Notes under the pieces: model-generated
Database searches by the model: none
What the model was told of the DNA's origin: nothing
Seen by the model: the letters and a program-made list of their open reading frames with translations, nothing else
Program-made: the position numbers and the translations under genes
Shown: positions 1-11,642 of the stretch, piece after piece
Position numbering within the stretch: position 1 is the first letter of the stretch
Layout: the number at the start of each line of letters is the position of its first letter
Assembly: GCF_037042905.1 (NCBI RefSeq)
Contig: NC_087247.1
Coordinates: 38,643,420 to 38,707,419, forward strand
Source of the DNA: Lytechinus pictus
Taxonomy: Eukaryota; Echinodermata; Echinoidea; Temnopleuroida; Toxopneustidae
Reading direction: 5' to 3'
Length of the DNA stretch: 64,000 bases

Positions 1-690
1 ATTCTAATTTGTTTCACACTTTTCCAGTGGGAAAAGTGCAATTGATTTAGATGAAGCAAATAAACATCTTGAGACGGTGTCAAATTGGTTTATTAAATTA
101 ATTTATCAAAAATAAATTACATGATTATTAGCGTGGGTCGAAAAGTTATTGAAATTATGGGACAGCTGAAAATGTCAAATACTTAAATGAAGTTGCCATT
201 GCATCATTGTAGGTTTGAATATTGAAAAGCACCTTACATGGAAAAGTCAGATTGAAAGTGAAGAATTAAGAAAGAAAATTGGTATCATTTATCGTCTAAC
301 ATGTCTAAGAAGCTTTATTATTTTTGGTATTACTGTACAGCCACATATTACATATGGAATTGAAGTGTGGGGGAGCACTTATGAAACAAATCTGAAACAC
401 TGTAAATCGTTAAAATTCTGACTGTCATACATGTACATGTAATTACGCTGAATAACTTGATGTAAATGTAATGAGTCCATAATTGTTGATTTCACTCTAT
501 ATGTATATAATGTATTCTGTTTTTACTTTATTATATGTTACATACATTGAATGGCTATGATTTTGATTGTTTTGTTAAACTAGCGCCTTTGAAAAGCAGT
601 TTTGCATAACTGAACAGGCTTACCCTGCAGTATAAAATAAAGAAAACCAATAAATGAATGAATGAATAAATAAATAAATAAATAAATAAA
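1..690 (+). mobile_element. CR1/Jockey-like LINE 3' fragment, decayed
   Basis: The open stretch 215-421 reads as the C-terminal end of a LINE reverse transcriptase: HLTWKSQI, then IGIIYRL, then PHITYGIEVWGSTYE. This order (HLTWK, LLYRL, LxYGIEVWGST) is typical of the thumb/C-terminal part of CR1/Jockey-clade RTs. The DNA upstream in the window continues the similarity weakly but with stops. The fragment ends in an AATAAA-containing 3' tail and ATGA/ATAA short repeats at about 650-690, the usual CR1-type 3' end. It is 5'-truncated by the window edge and is not functional. Confidence 0.7.
650..690 (+). repeat. (ATGA)n/(ATAA)n LINE tail microsatellite
   Basis: Short run of ATGA units passing into ATAA units directly behind the LINE 3' fragment. 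It is best read as the tail of that retroposon. Confidence 0.75.
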
Positions 691-889
691 CCCATTCTTA
701 AGCCAAATGATGGCGGTACGCGGTATTACGTTTAGGACTCATTAAAAACCACTATTTCATAAATTAGAACTCTTGAAATTATATCAGTTACATAAACTTT
801 GTGTATGTAGTTTTATGTTCAAATTGGTATCTGGACAACTCCCCCATTCAATCATTCAGTATTGCTCTTTTATTGAACATAAATATCAA

Positions 890-2990
890 ACAATTTTTTT
901 TAAACGTTTTTATTTAGTATAACCATCTCATACACATATTACAAAACAAGTTTAATAACAATATAAAATAACAGTGTACAGTATGGATAAGTTACATTTT
1001 GATTTAAAAAATACATACAAAAACAACAAAGGGAAAAGAAAAGAAAAAAAAGCAATACAGGTCTGTTCGTCTACATTACCCAAAATCTAATAGATTCCAT
1101 AAAAAAAAAATCTATACATAGTAGTGTCCCTATATATAAGCAATACACTTTTCTGTTTGGTACACTTGTTTTAATTTACTGATAAACAAGTCAAAACAAG
1201 GAAGGATATTAATATATCTACACAGATATAAAGTTTTCTTTGCTACAATAAGGCAATGATTCAATGACACATCTTGCTTGTTATTAATTCCGAATAAAAT
1301 CTCTTCATCCTTTACTTGGATAATTTCTTTTTTAAATTTAGTATGCCACCATCTTAGAAATTCATTCATAAAGTCTCGAGCATGCGAATATTCTACCAAC
1401 AGGTGTTCAATTGTTTCCTGTTCTTGTTGACAAAAATAACACATCTCATTGTCTACAACTTTCATTTTCTTTAACTTTGCATTTACTAGTAGGCATCTTG
1501 TATTTATTTTACATTGAAATATTCTTGTTCTTGTATCTGGAATAACTTTAAAAGGCAGCTCATAAATAAAACTAAAACCATCTTCACTTATATCATACCT
1601 TGATCTCCAATATATTTCAGAAGTAGGGGTTTGGTATTTATTTTCTTTTAATATCATATTTATGATCTTGGTTGACAATTTTGATATAAACATTTTTTAA
1701 TTACCAAAAACTATAAAAATATCTAACTTTTTTAACAAATGTCGCCTCTCGAAACAACGAGCTTTAACTGTCTGTGGGATAGCAGAAACAATTGAAGAAG
1801 ATAGTTTTTAAAGCCAATTTGTTTTAAAGCCAATTTGTTGCCACTTTAAAAAAGGGATTAATTGACCATTTTCATCAAATAAATCTTGTATAAACCAAAT
1901 ACCAATATTGAACAATTCCTTCACAAAACAACTCACACCAGCTATTTTTATTTGTCTATTATTCAAAATAATACTTTCATGAGAAAATGCATCATGGTTA
2001 CTCAGATCTCTTAACTCAAAATAGGCATATAAGACCTCTTTATAAAAAGAGGGTACAAATCTTAGTTTTAAACAATCTTTTTTTCAAAATTACAATAGAG
2101 TAAAAAGTGCCCACCATATTTTCTTATAAAATGATTAAACTACATTTTCCATGAAGAAAGTCCTTCATAAAAAAATCTTACTACCCATTTTATTTTGAGT
2201 GCCTTAAACATTGAACGAATATCGATCATATTCAGTCCCCCTTTAGAATAAGGGGCAATCAGTGTTGACTTCTTTATATAATTCTTTTTTCCATTCCATA
2301 AAAAGGTATGTATAATTTTCTCAAGTTCTTCCACCACATATTCAGGGACAGACAAAACTGAGGCACAAAATATGAACTTTGACAATGCAAAAGTTTTTAA
2401 AATTTGTATCTTTCCTATCAGAGTAAGATTACGTTTTCGCCAAATATTTAACAATACCTTTACATCCTTGATACATCTGTCAAAATTAAGCTTTAAAGTT
2501 AAATCAGTATCATGAGAAATTTTTTTTTCCAAGACCCTTAATTGGGTTTTCTTGCCACTCAATATCAAAATATTTATCTTGAGATTCTCTAAACGAGCCC
2601 AACCACATGGCTTTACACTTATCTCTGTTTATTTTCAAACCAGAAAAAGAGGAAAATTTATCTATAACTGAAAATGCTTTCTCTGCGGAATTTTTGTCCG
2701 CTAAAATCAATGTCGTGTCATCGGCATATTGGGCCAGTTTAATCATATTTTCATTTGTAAGAATACCTTCAATATCATCCCTTTGCCTTATCTCACATGC
2801 AAAATATTCAATACAAAGTATGAATAAATACGGGGACAAGGGGTCGCCCTGTCTAACCCCTCTATTTAAATCAAAATATCCTGATGAATGTCCATTACTA
2901 CATATGCAGCTACTGATATCTGTATAAAAAGACTGAATGTACTTTATAAATTTCTGACTAAATCCAAATTTGCTAAGGGTGAATATCAAA
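890..2990 (-). pseudogene. Tx1/L1-like LINE reverse transcriptase, 5'-truncated and broken
   Basis: Three consecutive minus-strand reading blocks form the C-terminal half of a non-LTR reverse transcriptase. Block 2510-2985 holds the fingers/palm, with GVRQGDPLSPYLF and the catalytic YADDT box at about 2714-2728. Block 2140-2568 is the thumb region (NIWRKRNLTLIGKIQILKT, then FLWNGKKNYIKKSTLIAPY, GGLNMID), a layout typical of L1/Tx1-type elements. Block 1130-1693 has a terminal zinc-knuckle-like CxxC...HxxxxxxxH region in which the usual fourth ligand Cys appears to be Tyr. A frameshift lies at the homopolymer near 2519-2526, and stops separate the later blocks. The upstream endonuclease and ORF1 are missing. 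The 3' noncoding tail runs to about 890. Confidence 0.8.
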
Positions 2991-3200
2991 CAAGACAAAA
3001 AGAAAAACACAACTTGTACATTTCTAAAGTTAAAACAACGAAAGAAAATATTTCCATTTCATATGTATAGGTAGTTCTCTGTGGAACGATTTACCCATTG
3101 TTATTAATCAGAGCCAGCCGTGTTTTCTTTCAGAAGAGTTCATTAAAATAATGAATGAATGAATGAAGAATGAATGAATGAATGGATGGATGGTTGGATG
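2945..3200 (+). mobile_element. CR1-like LINE 3' terminus
   Basis: The plus strand encodes a short remnant with the pattern RQKEKHNLY...SSLWNDLP followed by FLSEEFIK, matching the extreme C-terminus of many CR1/RTE-type RTs (GxxxWNSLPxxI...FKxxLK). It is followed at once by (GAAT)n/(GGAT)n repeats at 3150-3205, the expected 3' tail. It abuts the 5'-truncated end of the opposite-strand Tx1-like LINE at about 2985, which suggests one element inserted into or beside the other. Confidence 0.6.
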
Positions 3201-3312
3201 GATGGCGAGCAACTTAAGATTATTTTGTACATATATTTTCTATTTATAGTCATCAACCCACTCTTAATACTATAAATTTAATTTGTATCGTAGTTCATGT
3301 CAATAGTGGAGG

Positions 3313-3383
3313 TGCCGTGGCCGAGTGGTCTTAGGCGCCTGCTATACATGAAAAAGTCCGGGATTCGATCTACAATGCTCTTT
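3313..3383 (+). repeat. tRNA-Leu-like sequence (pseudo-tRNA or SINE head)
   Basis: A tRNA-like A box (TGGCCGAGTGGT) is followed about 40 bases later by a B box (GGGATTCGATC), the internal RNA polymerase III promoter layout. The D-arm resembles tRNA-Leu (GGCGCC after the A box). The acceptor and anticodon stems do not close well, so a working tRNA is unlikely. Confidence 0.5.
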
Positions 3384-4284
3384 TATCCTGCTTTCAAATG
3401 AATGGAAACGCTATATATGCATTATTGGTAACTAGGTGTGAACTTGTAAGAAATAGTATATTCAACTTTAATTGTGTGAGTATAAAGTGAATATAATTCA
3501 TTAATCTTTTTTTTTTCAACGAGACAAATATATTGGATGTGTGAGCATTCAAAGGTACCAGACCCGACTCGCATTCAAGTTATTTTCTGGTTCCTATTAA
3601 TATTAACCTTTAAACTATTATGTTTCATTATACTTCTTTGATGTACGGTTTTTATGCTGTAACTGCTTTTTTTATACTAAAATTCAAGTTCAGTTCTTCA
3701 TTTGCATATATACCTCCCAGGATGTGCAAAACCGTTTTGTGAAATTAAGCGAAACGTCATAACTTTCTTATTATACATTCGATTTTGATTTTGCACTCGT
3801 ACATGTTGTAGTCGCACTGAGCAATTTTCCATTTTTTTGCCATTAACTTGTTTCCCTATATATGCCGTTAGCAGTTTTATAGCCCTTTTGAAAAACGGAT
3901 AGAAAACGGCGAACTCCCGGGGCGAACTTTATCAATTTGGTTTTCTCCATACGCTTTAATTCGCTCTAAATTCCAAGGATTTAAAATAAATCCGGATTGG
4001 ATGTAAAACCGGCGAATTAGTAGACTTCAATTTAAATCTTGAGAACAATGAATAACTAAAGATTTAAAATAAAATCTACTGAGATTTATTGAAAGAAAGT
4101 TTTAAGCTAAAAAATAAATCCAAAATCTGTCTGGTCACTTTTCACAGCTAGTCGATCTGGATTTATAATGATAATTCCAGGCGTTGAAGCAATAATTATG
4201 GTGCGGCCGCGCGCGGGCCGGCCTACCCATATGAATTCTAGGGACCTACATGGGCCTACCTCAACCAGAACGTACCTGTACTTT
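3384..4284. other. AT-rich intergenic DNA, no gene seen
   Basis: No reading frame with coding character, no tRNA and no clear repeat boundary found between the tRNA-like sequence and the SINE. Confidence 0.5.
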
Positions 4285-4570
4285 TTACGCGATAGCTCAG
4301 TCGGTGGAGTGGGGGTTTCGGATTCCGGAGACCCGGGTTCGATTCCCAAGTGGTGCGCTAGTGCCCTTTTGGTAAGGCATGTATCCTCATTACCAGGTCT
4401 CTCGGAGAGGACCTTAAAGGGATGGTCCGGGCTGAAAGTATTTATAGCTTAATAAATAGAGTAGAATTCACTGAGCAAAATGCCAAAAATTTCATCAAAA
4501 TCGGATAGCAAATAACAAAGTTATTGAATTTTAAAGTTTAGCAATATTTTGTGAAAACAGTCGTCATGAA

Positions 4571-5298
4571 CAGAGGCGTCGATCCTGGGGGGGGGGGCGA
4601 TCGCCCCACCAATGAAAATATTGGGGGGGGGGGCAAACATATCGTTTTGCCCCCCCCCCCAATAATTCGGCATGTGCAAAAAATAAAATAAGATTGTAAT
4701 GTTACAGAGAAATCAGCAAGCGAGATTGAGATACACAACTTGTTCTTTATCTAAAATCGTGCTCAAAATGTCCGCTTTTCAGATTGGCCTATGAAAAATG
4801 TTCAGTTCACGCTTCGCGCTCGCATCATTTCTGTAGCAAAACCCATACTTTTCATGACCAAATAGCTGAATAGAATGTCCCATTTTCAGTTCTAAGCCTC
4901 AAAAGAACTCCCACTTCGATTTGCAATAATCTTTTGTTGAATCTATATCTCGTTCTTTATTAAAAACGTCCATTAAACTCAATTTTTTTCAGATCGAAAT
5001 ATCAAAATTTTCAGCTCGCGCTTCGCGCTCGCATCTATTGCTTTTTAGATACCCATCTTAATCATTGGTACCAAAAATTCTTAGAATATCAAGCTTTCAG
5101 GTCTGAATATAAAGAAATTTCAGCTCGCGCTTCGCGCTCGCATTAATTTGTCGGTGAGATATGTGCCTCTATCTCATGAGTCACATATATATATATATAT
5201 ATATGAACGTCTCTAAACTCAGTTGGAACTAAGTACAATGCATTACCATTTTGCCTCATTAATATCATCTATGTCCAACACGCGGATCGCAATATCGT

Positions 5299-5388
<90 letters not shown>

Positions 5389-5491
5389 CATATGTGTGTG
5401 TGTGAGTTTGTTTGTTTTGTGTGATCGAGCGCCTTTCGAAATTTGATTCATGATTTTGCCCCCCAATCTGAAAAATGGATCGACGCCCCTG
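4571..5491. mobile_element. Non-autonomous hAT element with 8-bp TSD
   Basis: Starts CAGAGGCGTCGATCC and ends with its inverted match GGATCGACGCCCCTG. The exact 8-bp duplication GTCATGAA lies at 4563-4570 and 5492-5499. CAGNG termini with an 8-bp TSD are the signature of hAT transposons. Inside are G/C runs, repeated CTCGCGCTTCGCGCTCGCA-type segments spaced about 100 bases apart, and a long TA microsatellite. There is no transposase ORF. Confidence 0.9.
5300..5386. repeat. (TA)n microsatellite
   Basis: Long TA dinucleotide run with occasional TG interruptions inside the hAT element, followed by a short TG run. The overlapping open frames (YIYIYI) are artefacts of it. Confidence 0.95.
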
Positions 5492-6348
5492 GTCATGAAT
5501 ATTCATTAGGTGGGCTGATGATGTCACATCCCCACTTGTTCTTTTGTATTTTATTATATGAAATTAGGTTTATTCAATTTTTTTCCTCCAAGAACTAGAA
5601 CAATTGGATTGACAACTGATTTAGTGCATTAGATATTTATTGCTGCAACTTATTTCATTATAAGGAAGACATTATTCACACAAGTATAAAATAATGAAAA
5701 AATTTTGATTTTATGTAATAACATAAGAAAACAGAAAGTGGAGATGTGACATCATCAGCTCACCTATAATGAATATTCATGACGACTGTTTTCACAACAT
5801 ATTGCTAAACTTTAAACTTCAATAACTTTATTATTTGTGATCCGCTTTTGATGAAATTTTCGGCATTTTGCTCAGTGAATTCTACTCTATCTATTAAGAT
5901 ATAAATATTTTCAGCCCGGACCATCCCTTTAAGCCGTTGGTCCCCTGGTTGCTTGCTCACAGGCATTCGTGCTTTCTTATATAGCAGTCAGGTAAAAAAC
6001 CTCGGTATAACCGAAACCTCCTTGGTATAACGGTATAACATGATAAAACGGAAAATTTCGTCCCACTTAATTTGCACAGATGGCGCTGGCTTACCAGTGG
6101 GAAAATTTCTAAAAAGTTGCGAGCGACTGTAAATGTTGGCCTTTTTTAAATGAAACCCTCATTCTGATAGAGTTTGCTCGTGAGATTTTGATTTTGACAT
6201 TATGTTCAACGGATATTATCATCAAAATACTAGTATAATTTTTTTTAATCATTGGAAGTATAAAATTGCTGTCCTGCCGAGTTCCTACGGGAGTTACCAT
6301 AAACAGAATTACTACCAAGGACGGGACCAAGGATTTAAAATAAATCTG

Positions 6349-6657
6349 GGGCCGATTGCACGAAAGGGTCTTTCCAAGGACCGTCTTTCGTGTCGCCCAT
6401 CTTTTATGATGCGCTATAAGCGGGGTGTTCCTGAAATTTATGATAAACAAATAAAATTCGTAAGCTTGCTTTTAAATCAAATTTTATACAATTTCATGAG
6501 CTATACATCATTTTATAAACAAATATTTTGTTATTTTAACGGACGAATAAAATATGTTTGCAGATAATTTATTTGAAATGCGTTTCACATGGCGCATCAT
6601 AAAAAATGGGCGACACGAAAGACGGTCCTTGCAAAGACCCTTTCGTGCAATCGGCCC
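6349..6657. mobile_element. MITE with ~67-bp terminal inverted repeats
   Basis: The left end GGGCCGATTGCACGAAAGGG is matched by an inverted copy at the right end. About 67 bases of each arm pair with only a couple of mismatches. The flanks carry the direct repeat CTG on both sides, a candidate 3-bp TSD. No ORF inside has coding character. The family is uncertain: the termini and short TSD would fit PIF/Harbinger or CACTA-like non-autonomous elements. Confidence 0.75.
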
Positions 6658-6658
6658 C

Positions 6659-8086
6659 TGGAGTTCGGCTAGGCAGCGCTGCGCGCGCGCTGATGCCGTG
6701 GACCTGATCGATCTGAGAGGACGCTGTTTATTTATACAACTGAACGAAAGGAAATGTGTCGGAAAGGACCGAAATCTTCGTCAAATCTCGGACTGGTTAT
6801 CGTAAATAGACAGAAAAAGGATTCAAAGGTAGGCTAGCCTAAGTGTCTCTATGATGAATCAAAATTTTATTCATTATTGATTGAAATTATGGAATAGAGT
6901 TGATCCAATTTCCTAAGTTCTGTGCCCCACATATTTGTTTTTATGTTTGTATTTACTATATCCTACCTAACGTTGGGCATGTTAGGCCTACGGCTACGCC
7001 CATTTTGTAATTGTATGAACACGAATATGTATTATGAATGGCAGTGAAATTCGACACCCTTAATTATTATAGCACTCTCAAGAACAGTAAAAAAAATGAT
7101 AGAAAAATCTTAAATGTAAGAACCGGAAGTCTCTCTCAACAATCTTATTAATGATTAATATTATTTTTGGTGGGGGCACTCCTAGTCCTAGTACCAATGT
7201 CAATGAGGTCCAAACATTAACATGTATGGACCTCATAGGCGACAATGCGTTAAAAACAGGTTAGAACTTCTAAACGTACTGTTTCCTGCACCCAAGTATG
7301 ATATTACTCCCAAAATATGAGTTTTGTCCTCGTTTGTTTATCATTTATTAAAAGATTGCCCATTAAATATATTCCTATTCCTAATTTGAATTTAATAAAA
7401 TAAAGGGAAACTTACATTTGAGTCATTTTTCGATCTTTTTTTGGCAGTCAGTCCGGTCACCGTCGAGTGCGATCAAAGCGGTATGAAGCTGATTTTCAGA
7501 TCACGTGAAACGTGTGGTCATCACCTGATCAATCGACTATCCTTTTTTAAAGACCGCAATAATTATAAATTTTATTATAAAATATATATAGAATGAATAA
7601 TTGCATGATATTATATATATTTCTACAATTAAAAATATTTTGTGATGTGAATTTAATATTTGACGTAAAAATCGCTATTTAACAAAATATTTATTAAAAA
7701 TAAAAAATCAAACAAAATAAAAACGCCTTGGACACAGTGCAAAAAACCTAACAATTTGGCCGCGTTCTTAACAACTATCGTAAGGGGCGCTCTATTTATA
7801 AATAAAGTTGCATATGTAGCTGTCTACCGCGACAGGAACAGCCGCAGAATTGAAGCCAGAAGCGTGGGAAATTGCCAGAAAATTCAAGAAAAGAACCGGT
7901 GAGTACCGATTTAACAGTACTAATTTATTAAGTAACATTTATTGAATCATTACAAGATTTATTTTTTAGTAAAACAAAGCTTAGTTCTAAGCTAGGGCGG
8001 CCCAAATGCGCGTGAGTGGAGTCCCAGTTTATTAGCACGGGTAAGTATTGGGGTGTCGCCTAGAGTGGGTGGGGGTGCATCACTCG
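6659..8086. other. Intergenic DNA upstream of TMEM168; possible 5' noncoding exon
   Basis: No protein-coding exon recognised. At 7811-7900 a higher-GC stretch ends in AACCG followed by gtgagtac, a strong splice donor, on the same strand as TMEM168. It could be a 5' untranslated exon. Transcript data would decide. Confidence 0.3.
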
Positions 8087-8150
8087 CACGTATTGCGAGG
8101 TTAGTATTAGTATACTAACACGTATTGCGAGGTTAGTATTAGTATACTAC
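8087..8150. repeat. Tandem duplication, two 32-bp units
   Basis: The unit beginning CACGTATTGCGAGGTTAGTA occurs twice back to back (8087-8118 and 8119-8150), essentially identical. A further degenerate piece appears near 8738-8760. Confidence 0.85.
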
Positions 8151-8162
8151 TGGGGGTGCATA

Positions 8163-8627
8163 GCCAGGCGGCTTCTAGAGAGTAAAAATCATTTACTAAC
8201 GTAAGGTTACTCTCATACGAAGCCAGGCCTTCTATCTCATAGACCCACACAAAGGAAGCCAAAACCTGAAACTTTCACCCCCGAGATTTCTACTTTCCTT
8301 CTAAAAGATCCAGCTCTAATTCTAAATCATGTACATGGGATTAAACTTCATTTTCAACATTTCTACGCTCTTGTTGTTATTTTTAAAACAAGAATTCATC
8401 AAAAAAATGAAAAAATATTGTGAAAAGACGGAAGAGGCTTGCCCGATGTTTACGCCGCCATCTTGTTTCTTATTGTACTTCCCCATCGTTACGGACGCTC
8501 GAGCGTAGAAATGTTGGAAATGAAGTTTTATCCCATGTACATGATTTAGATCTTTTAGAAGGAAAGTAGAAATCTCGGGGGTGAAAGTTAGTAAATTATT
8601 TTTACTCTCTAGAAGCCGCCTGACTAG
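8163..8627. mobile_element. Foldback / inverted-repeat MITE
   Basis: The left arm (GGCGGCTTCTAGAGAGTAAA, then AGATTTCTACTTTCCTTCTA, then CATGTACATGGGATTAAACT) is repeated in inverted order at about 8505-8627, so nearly the whole element is a hairpin with a short centre. GGGGTGCATA flanks both ends and may be a ~10-bp TSD. The left arm carries an extra ~70 bases not in the right arm. A partial relative starts at about 8870. Confidence 0.7.
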
Positions 8628-8869
8628 GGGTGCATAGAACTCTTCACTTTCTTTGCCACTTTGGACATCTTTGGCTCTGCCAATTAATTGATGAATAGGA
8701 AATTTTACCTTGATGTTTGGCATTATGCACTCACACTAGTACGAGGTTAGTATGCTATACTAGCCTCATACACCGAACCGCGTTTGGCCCCGGATTTCTA
8801 ATTAGTCGGCAAACATCACTTCATTGCAGAAGTAATATTTGCCGAAACTCATTCTCGCGACTCACTAGC

Positions 8870-10660
8870 CTGGAGGCTTCTGGAGAGTAAAAGTCATTTA
8901 CTGACGTAAGCTTACTCTTCATGAAGCCTGTGACTCTATGGCCATTGCAGTACATGCACCATAGTTTTTCCCACGGTGAAACTACCTAAATCAAACATTT
9001 TAGTTTACTTAGGGTTTTGAGCCCAAACTTATGTAAATGGGCTAAAACAATATTTACCCCCCGAATCCACTACTTATTCAATAAATAGGAACAAATTAGA
9101 AAAATAATTAAGAGCGCAAGCGTTTACTTACTCAGTCTGTTATTTTCGCCATCTTGCCGTCTTTGTTATCAAAGCCTACATGTAGATACAAGACGCGTAT
9201 AGGGGGCGACAGTATCATGAGCAGTGCCAACTTAGATTTAAAAAAATACTTGGATCGGTCGATGAATATCATAAAGATTGATTTATGATATTAGGGAGAG
9301 CGAGGGGGAATTACGGGACTGTGGAGACAAGAAACAAAGAATGAGAGACGGCGGAGAAAAAGAAGTCAAGGGGAGGAGGGTTTAAAGGTTTAGGTCAGAG
9401 ACGTAATTAAGATGAGAGAGAGGGGGGAGAGAGGTCAAAACAATGACATCAGAAAAGTTACGAGACGTCTTGAGGTCAACAAACTTTGAACCTTCGACGA
9501 ACACATTGATGTGAACTGTAACAGAGTGAGTGTGTGGCTAAACTTGTGTCAGGGAAATTTAAGCTGATCTTTTTTACTGTTTCACCAGGGAATTATGTAC
9601 TAAGTGATTACTTGTGAGTGCTGTGGCTTCTTGCACAAATACAGAACTGCAAGTATGGGTATGAAAGTGGAATTTTAGTGATTAAAACTTGTGTAGAACT
9701 TAGAATTAATGTGAGGCTGTGAGCTTGTTCACTTGTTTACAACTCCCACGCAAGTCTTATGCAGATGCTACCGTGTACACGGTCATGGAATTCAGTACAT
9801 GTGCACTGACTTGACTGTGCGTGTACACGTGTACCCAAAACGGGCCTAACACTATTAATCTTTTATGGGCGAGTGTTGGTCCTGAAAAGGATCACCCAAG
9901 CTCGACATTTCTGTGTTCTAGTTCTTAGCAATACTGCTGAACACTGCTAAATAAAAATAATGCAGGTTAATTGTAAAATAAATTATTCAAATAAAGTTGC
10001 ACCATTTCCCCCAACAAGTCACAGCTTAGCAAGTCAATGCTTTTAAACATTCAAAGAGCTCCAACCATGGCTCAAATACCAAAGGATGTTTGAACAAATA
10101 AAATAGAAATTGAGTTTTCTTTATCAAATGATTATCAGTCCATGGCTTGAAAATTGAGAATGTTTCTCTTTGGAGAATGTGAGTGTCTGAGTCATGGAAT
10201 TCTTCCAAAGAAACTGATCTTCATATCATGTTTACAGTTTTGAATAGGAATACCAAATTTGCAGTATAGGCTGTAGCAAGACAGTTCCTCAACTTGACCG
10301 AACCAGTCAGTAGGAGCTACATTGTAAATATCCTACAGCAGAGGATGCAGAAAACAGCATCTTCATCATGACTTACATATTCTATATAGATTCTATTTTA
10401 GAATCTAGTTCATCTATTTTTTTCTTTTAGTAATGAAACTTTCTTCGAGTGAAATTAGTTATTGCAGTTTAGATATCACGTGTGAGAGACTAAGGTAAAA
10501 ATTTTGATTAAATATACATGTACATGTATGTGGATTTTGTACAGTGGTGCTTGAAAGGCTGACTACTCTGGCAGCTCTTTTCAACCTTATTGAGGTCCCA
10601 ATGCCCCCAAGAGTACCCTAGAGAGACTAGAGCTGCATCTTAAAAGAACTTTTCCTTGGC
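8870..10660. other. Noncoding DNA with a purine-rich tract
   Basis: A partial copy of the 8163 foldback element end lies at 8870-8930. A GA-rich tract covers about 9290-9440. No exon, RNA gene or complete element was recognised in the rest. Confidence 0.4.
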
Positions 10661-10668
10661 AGTGTTGT

Positions 10669-10790
10669 GTCCAAGGCTGGCTTATCCAAGGCCAAGGCTG
10701 GATTGCTCAAGAACAAGGCCAAAGCCGGAAGGGTCGAGTCCAGACCAAGGCCGAATATTCCAATACAAGGCAGGAGAGCCAGAAAAGGCC
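10669..10790. repeat. CAAGGC-rich short repeat patch
   Basis: Repeated AAGGC / CAAGGCTGG words with irregular spacing. The open frame here is repetitive (SKAGLSKAKAGLLKNKAKAG) and has no recognisable domain. Confidence 0.5.
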
Positions 10791-11070
10791 AGCCATGGCA
10801 GCACGTTATGATATTCTATGGGGCAAAGGCCAAATATTTCATCAGAACCCTAAATACCTGTTATTTCTTTGCCTAGTGCTGCTCTTTGCTTTGATGAAGA
10901 ATGTAATATTTTTTCACACGTCCATTAAAACATACATGCTCATGTACATATACATTTCATTACACACACCCATTCATACATGTACATAACTACTTACCCA
11001 CTGACCATAGAATTAACCCTTTGAGGACGACTAGATTTTTTTTTTACATGTACTTTGCCTCAAGTTTGCA

Positions 11071-11128
11071 GATTGTTTTGAAATCAAATTGTCTGGGAAT
11101 CTACAGACAATATGATTTCAAAACAATC
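11071..11128. other. Near-perfect 58-nt DNA hairpin
   Basis: GATTGTTTTGAAATCA (11071-11086) pairs with TGATTTCAAAACAATC (11113-11128), and the pairing continues inward (ATTGTCTG with CAGACAAT) around an 8-base loop. Either strand would fold into a stem of about 25 bp with one bulged or mismatched position. Confidence 0.8.
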
Positions 11129-11543
11129 CAAAAGCCTGATGCATAGCGAAATTTTTCACTCTAGTTTGATGAAAGGTGTAAGGGTCATCACTTTGAAAAA
11201 TTGCTCCATGTAGCTATAGAATATGACATTTTCTTTTTCTATTACTGCAATTTGCAGGTAGTGTGGAGATTTATCATTATCGAGACATTTAAGCATTTTA
11301 AACTATGGGTGAGCTGTCCATGTCAATATCATAAATGGATCAGCAAAGCATCTGTCCTTGAACTGCAAAATTTCTTAAGTATTCTCAACAGTGAAAACTG
11401 AGCTGAGATATGTAGAAAGCACAGAGAGAGTACCAGTTGAAAGTCTTTTTGATCACTTTTGTACAGTATTTATGTAGGTTTCTTCTGTAATAATCATACA
11501 TTTACTTATCATTTATGTCTTTTTTTTACTTTTTGTTATGCAG

Positions 11544-11642
11544 ATGTGATTCATCATCCAAGTATGAAAGGATAGAAGGCCATTCTTGGACAAGTATCAT
11601 CAGACTTCTCCACCTGCCAGTGTATAATCTGCTTGCATTCTA
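11544..11642 (+). other. 5' untranslated part of the first TMEM168 coding exon
   Basis: A T-rich tract followed by TTATGCAG (ending 11543) is a good splice acceptor, so transcription probably starts in an upstream exon. The leader then contains ATGTGA (start directly followed by stop) at 11544 and a second ATG ending in TAG three codons later near 11562. Both could dampen translation. The main ATG is at 11643. Confidence 0.5.

Larger units (their letters stand above)
4418..5928. mobile_element. TTAA-flanked MITE (piggyBac-like or related), carrying a nested hAT
   Basis: Terminal inverted repeats AGGGATGGTCCGGGCTGAAA (left) and its complement (right) are flanked on both sides by TTAA (4414-4417 and 5929-5932). 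The inverted similarity extends about 150 bases inward. Comparison with the uninterrupted SINE at 30289 shows a single TTAA at the empty site, so TTAA is the target duplication. TA plus one extra terminal base is formally equivalent. Without the nested hAT the element is about 582 bp with no transposase. Relatives: 40570-41173, 45303-45897 and part of 48331-48642. Confidence 0.85.
4285..6040 (+). mobile_element. tRNA-derived SINE, split by nested insertions
   Basis: The left part (4285-4413) has a tRNA-like head with A box (TAGCTCAGTCGG) and B box (GGTTCGATTCC), then a tRNA-unrelated body. The right part (5933 to about 6040) continues the body and ends in GGTATAAC-type repeats. An almost intact second copy lies at 30170-30366. 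There the two halves are contiguous (GGACCTTAAGCCGTTGG), which proves that 4418-5928 is an insertion and that the target was TTAA. Confidence 0.85.

Noticed and set aside
5243..5527. Tyr/Ile-repeat ORFs
   Set aside because: Translation of a TA microsatellite.
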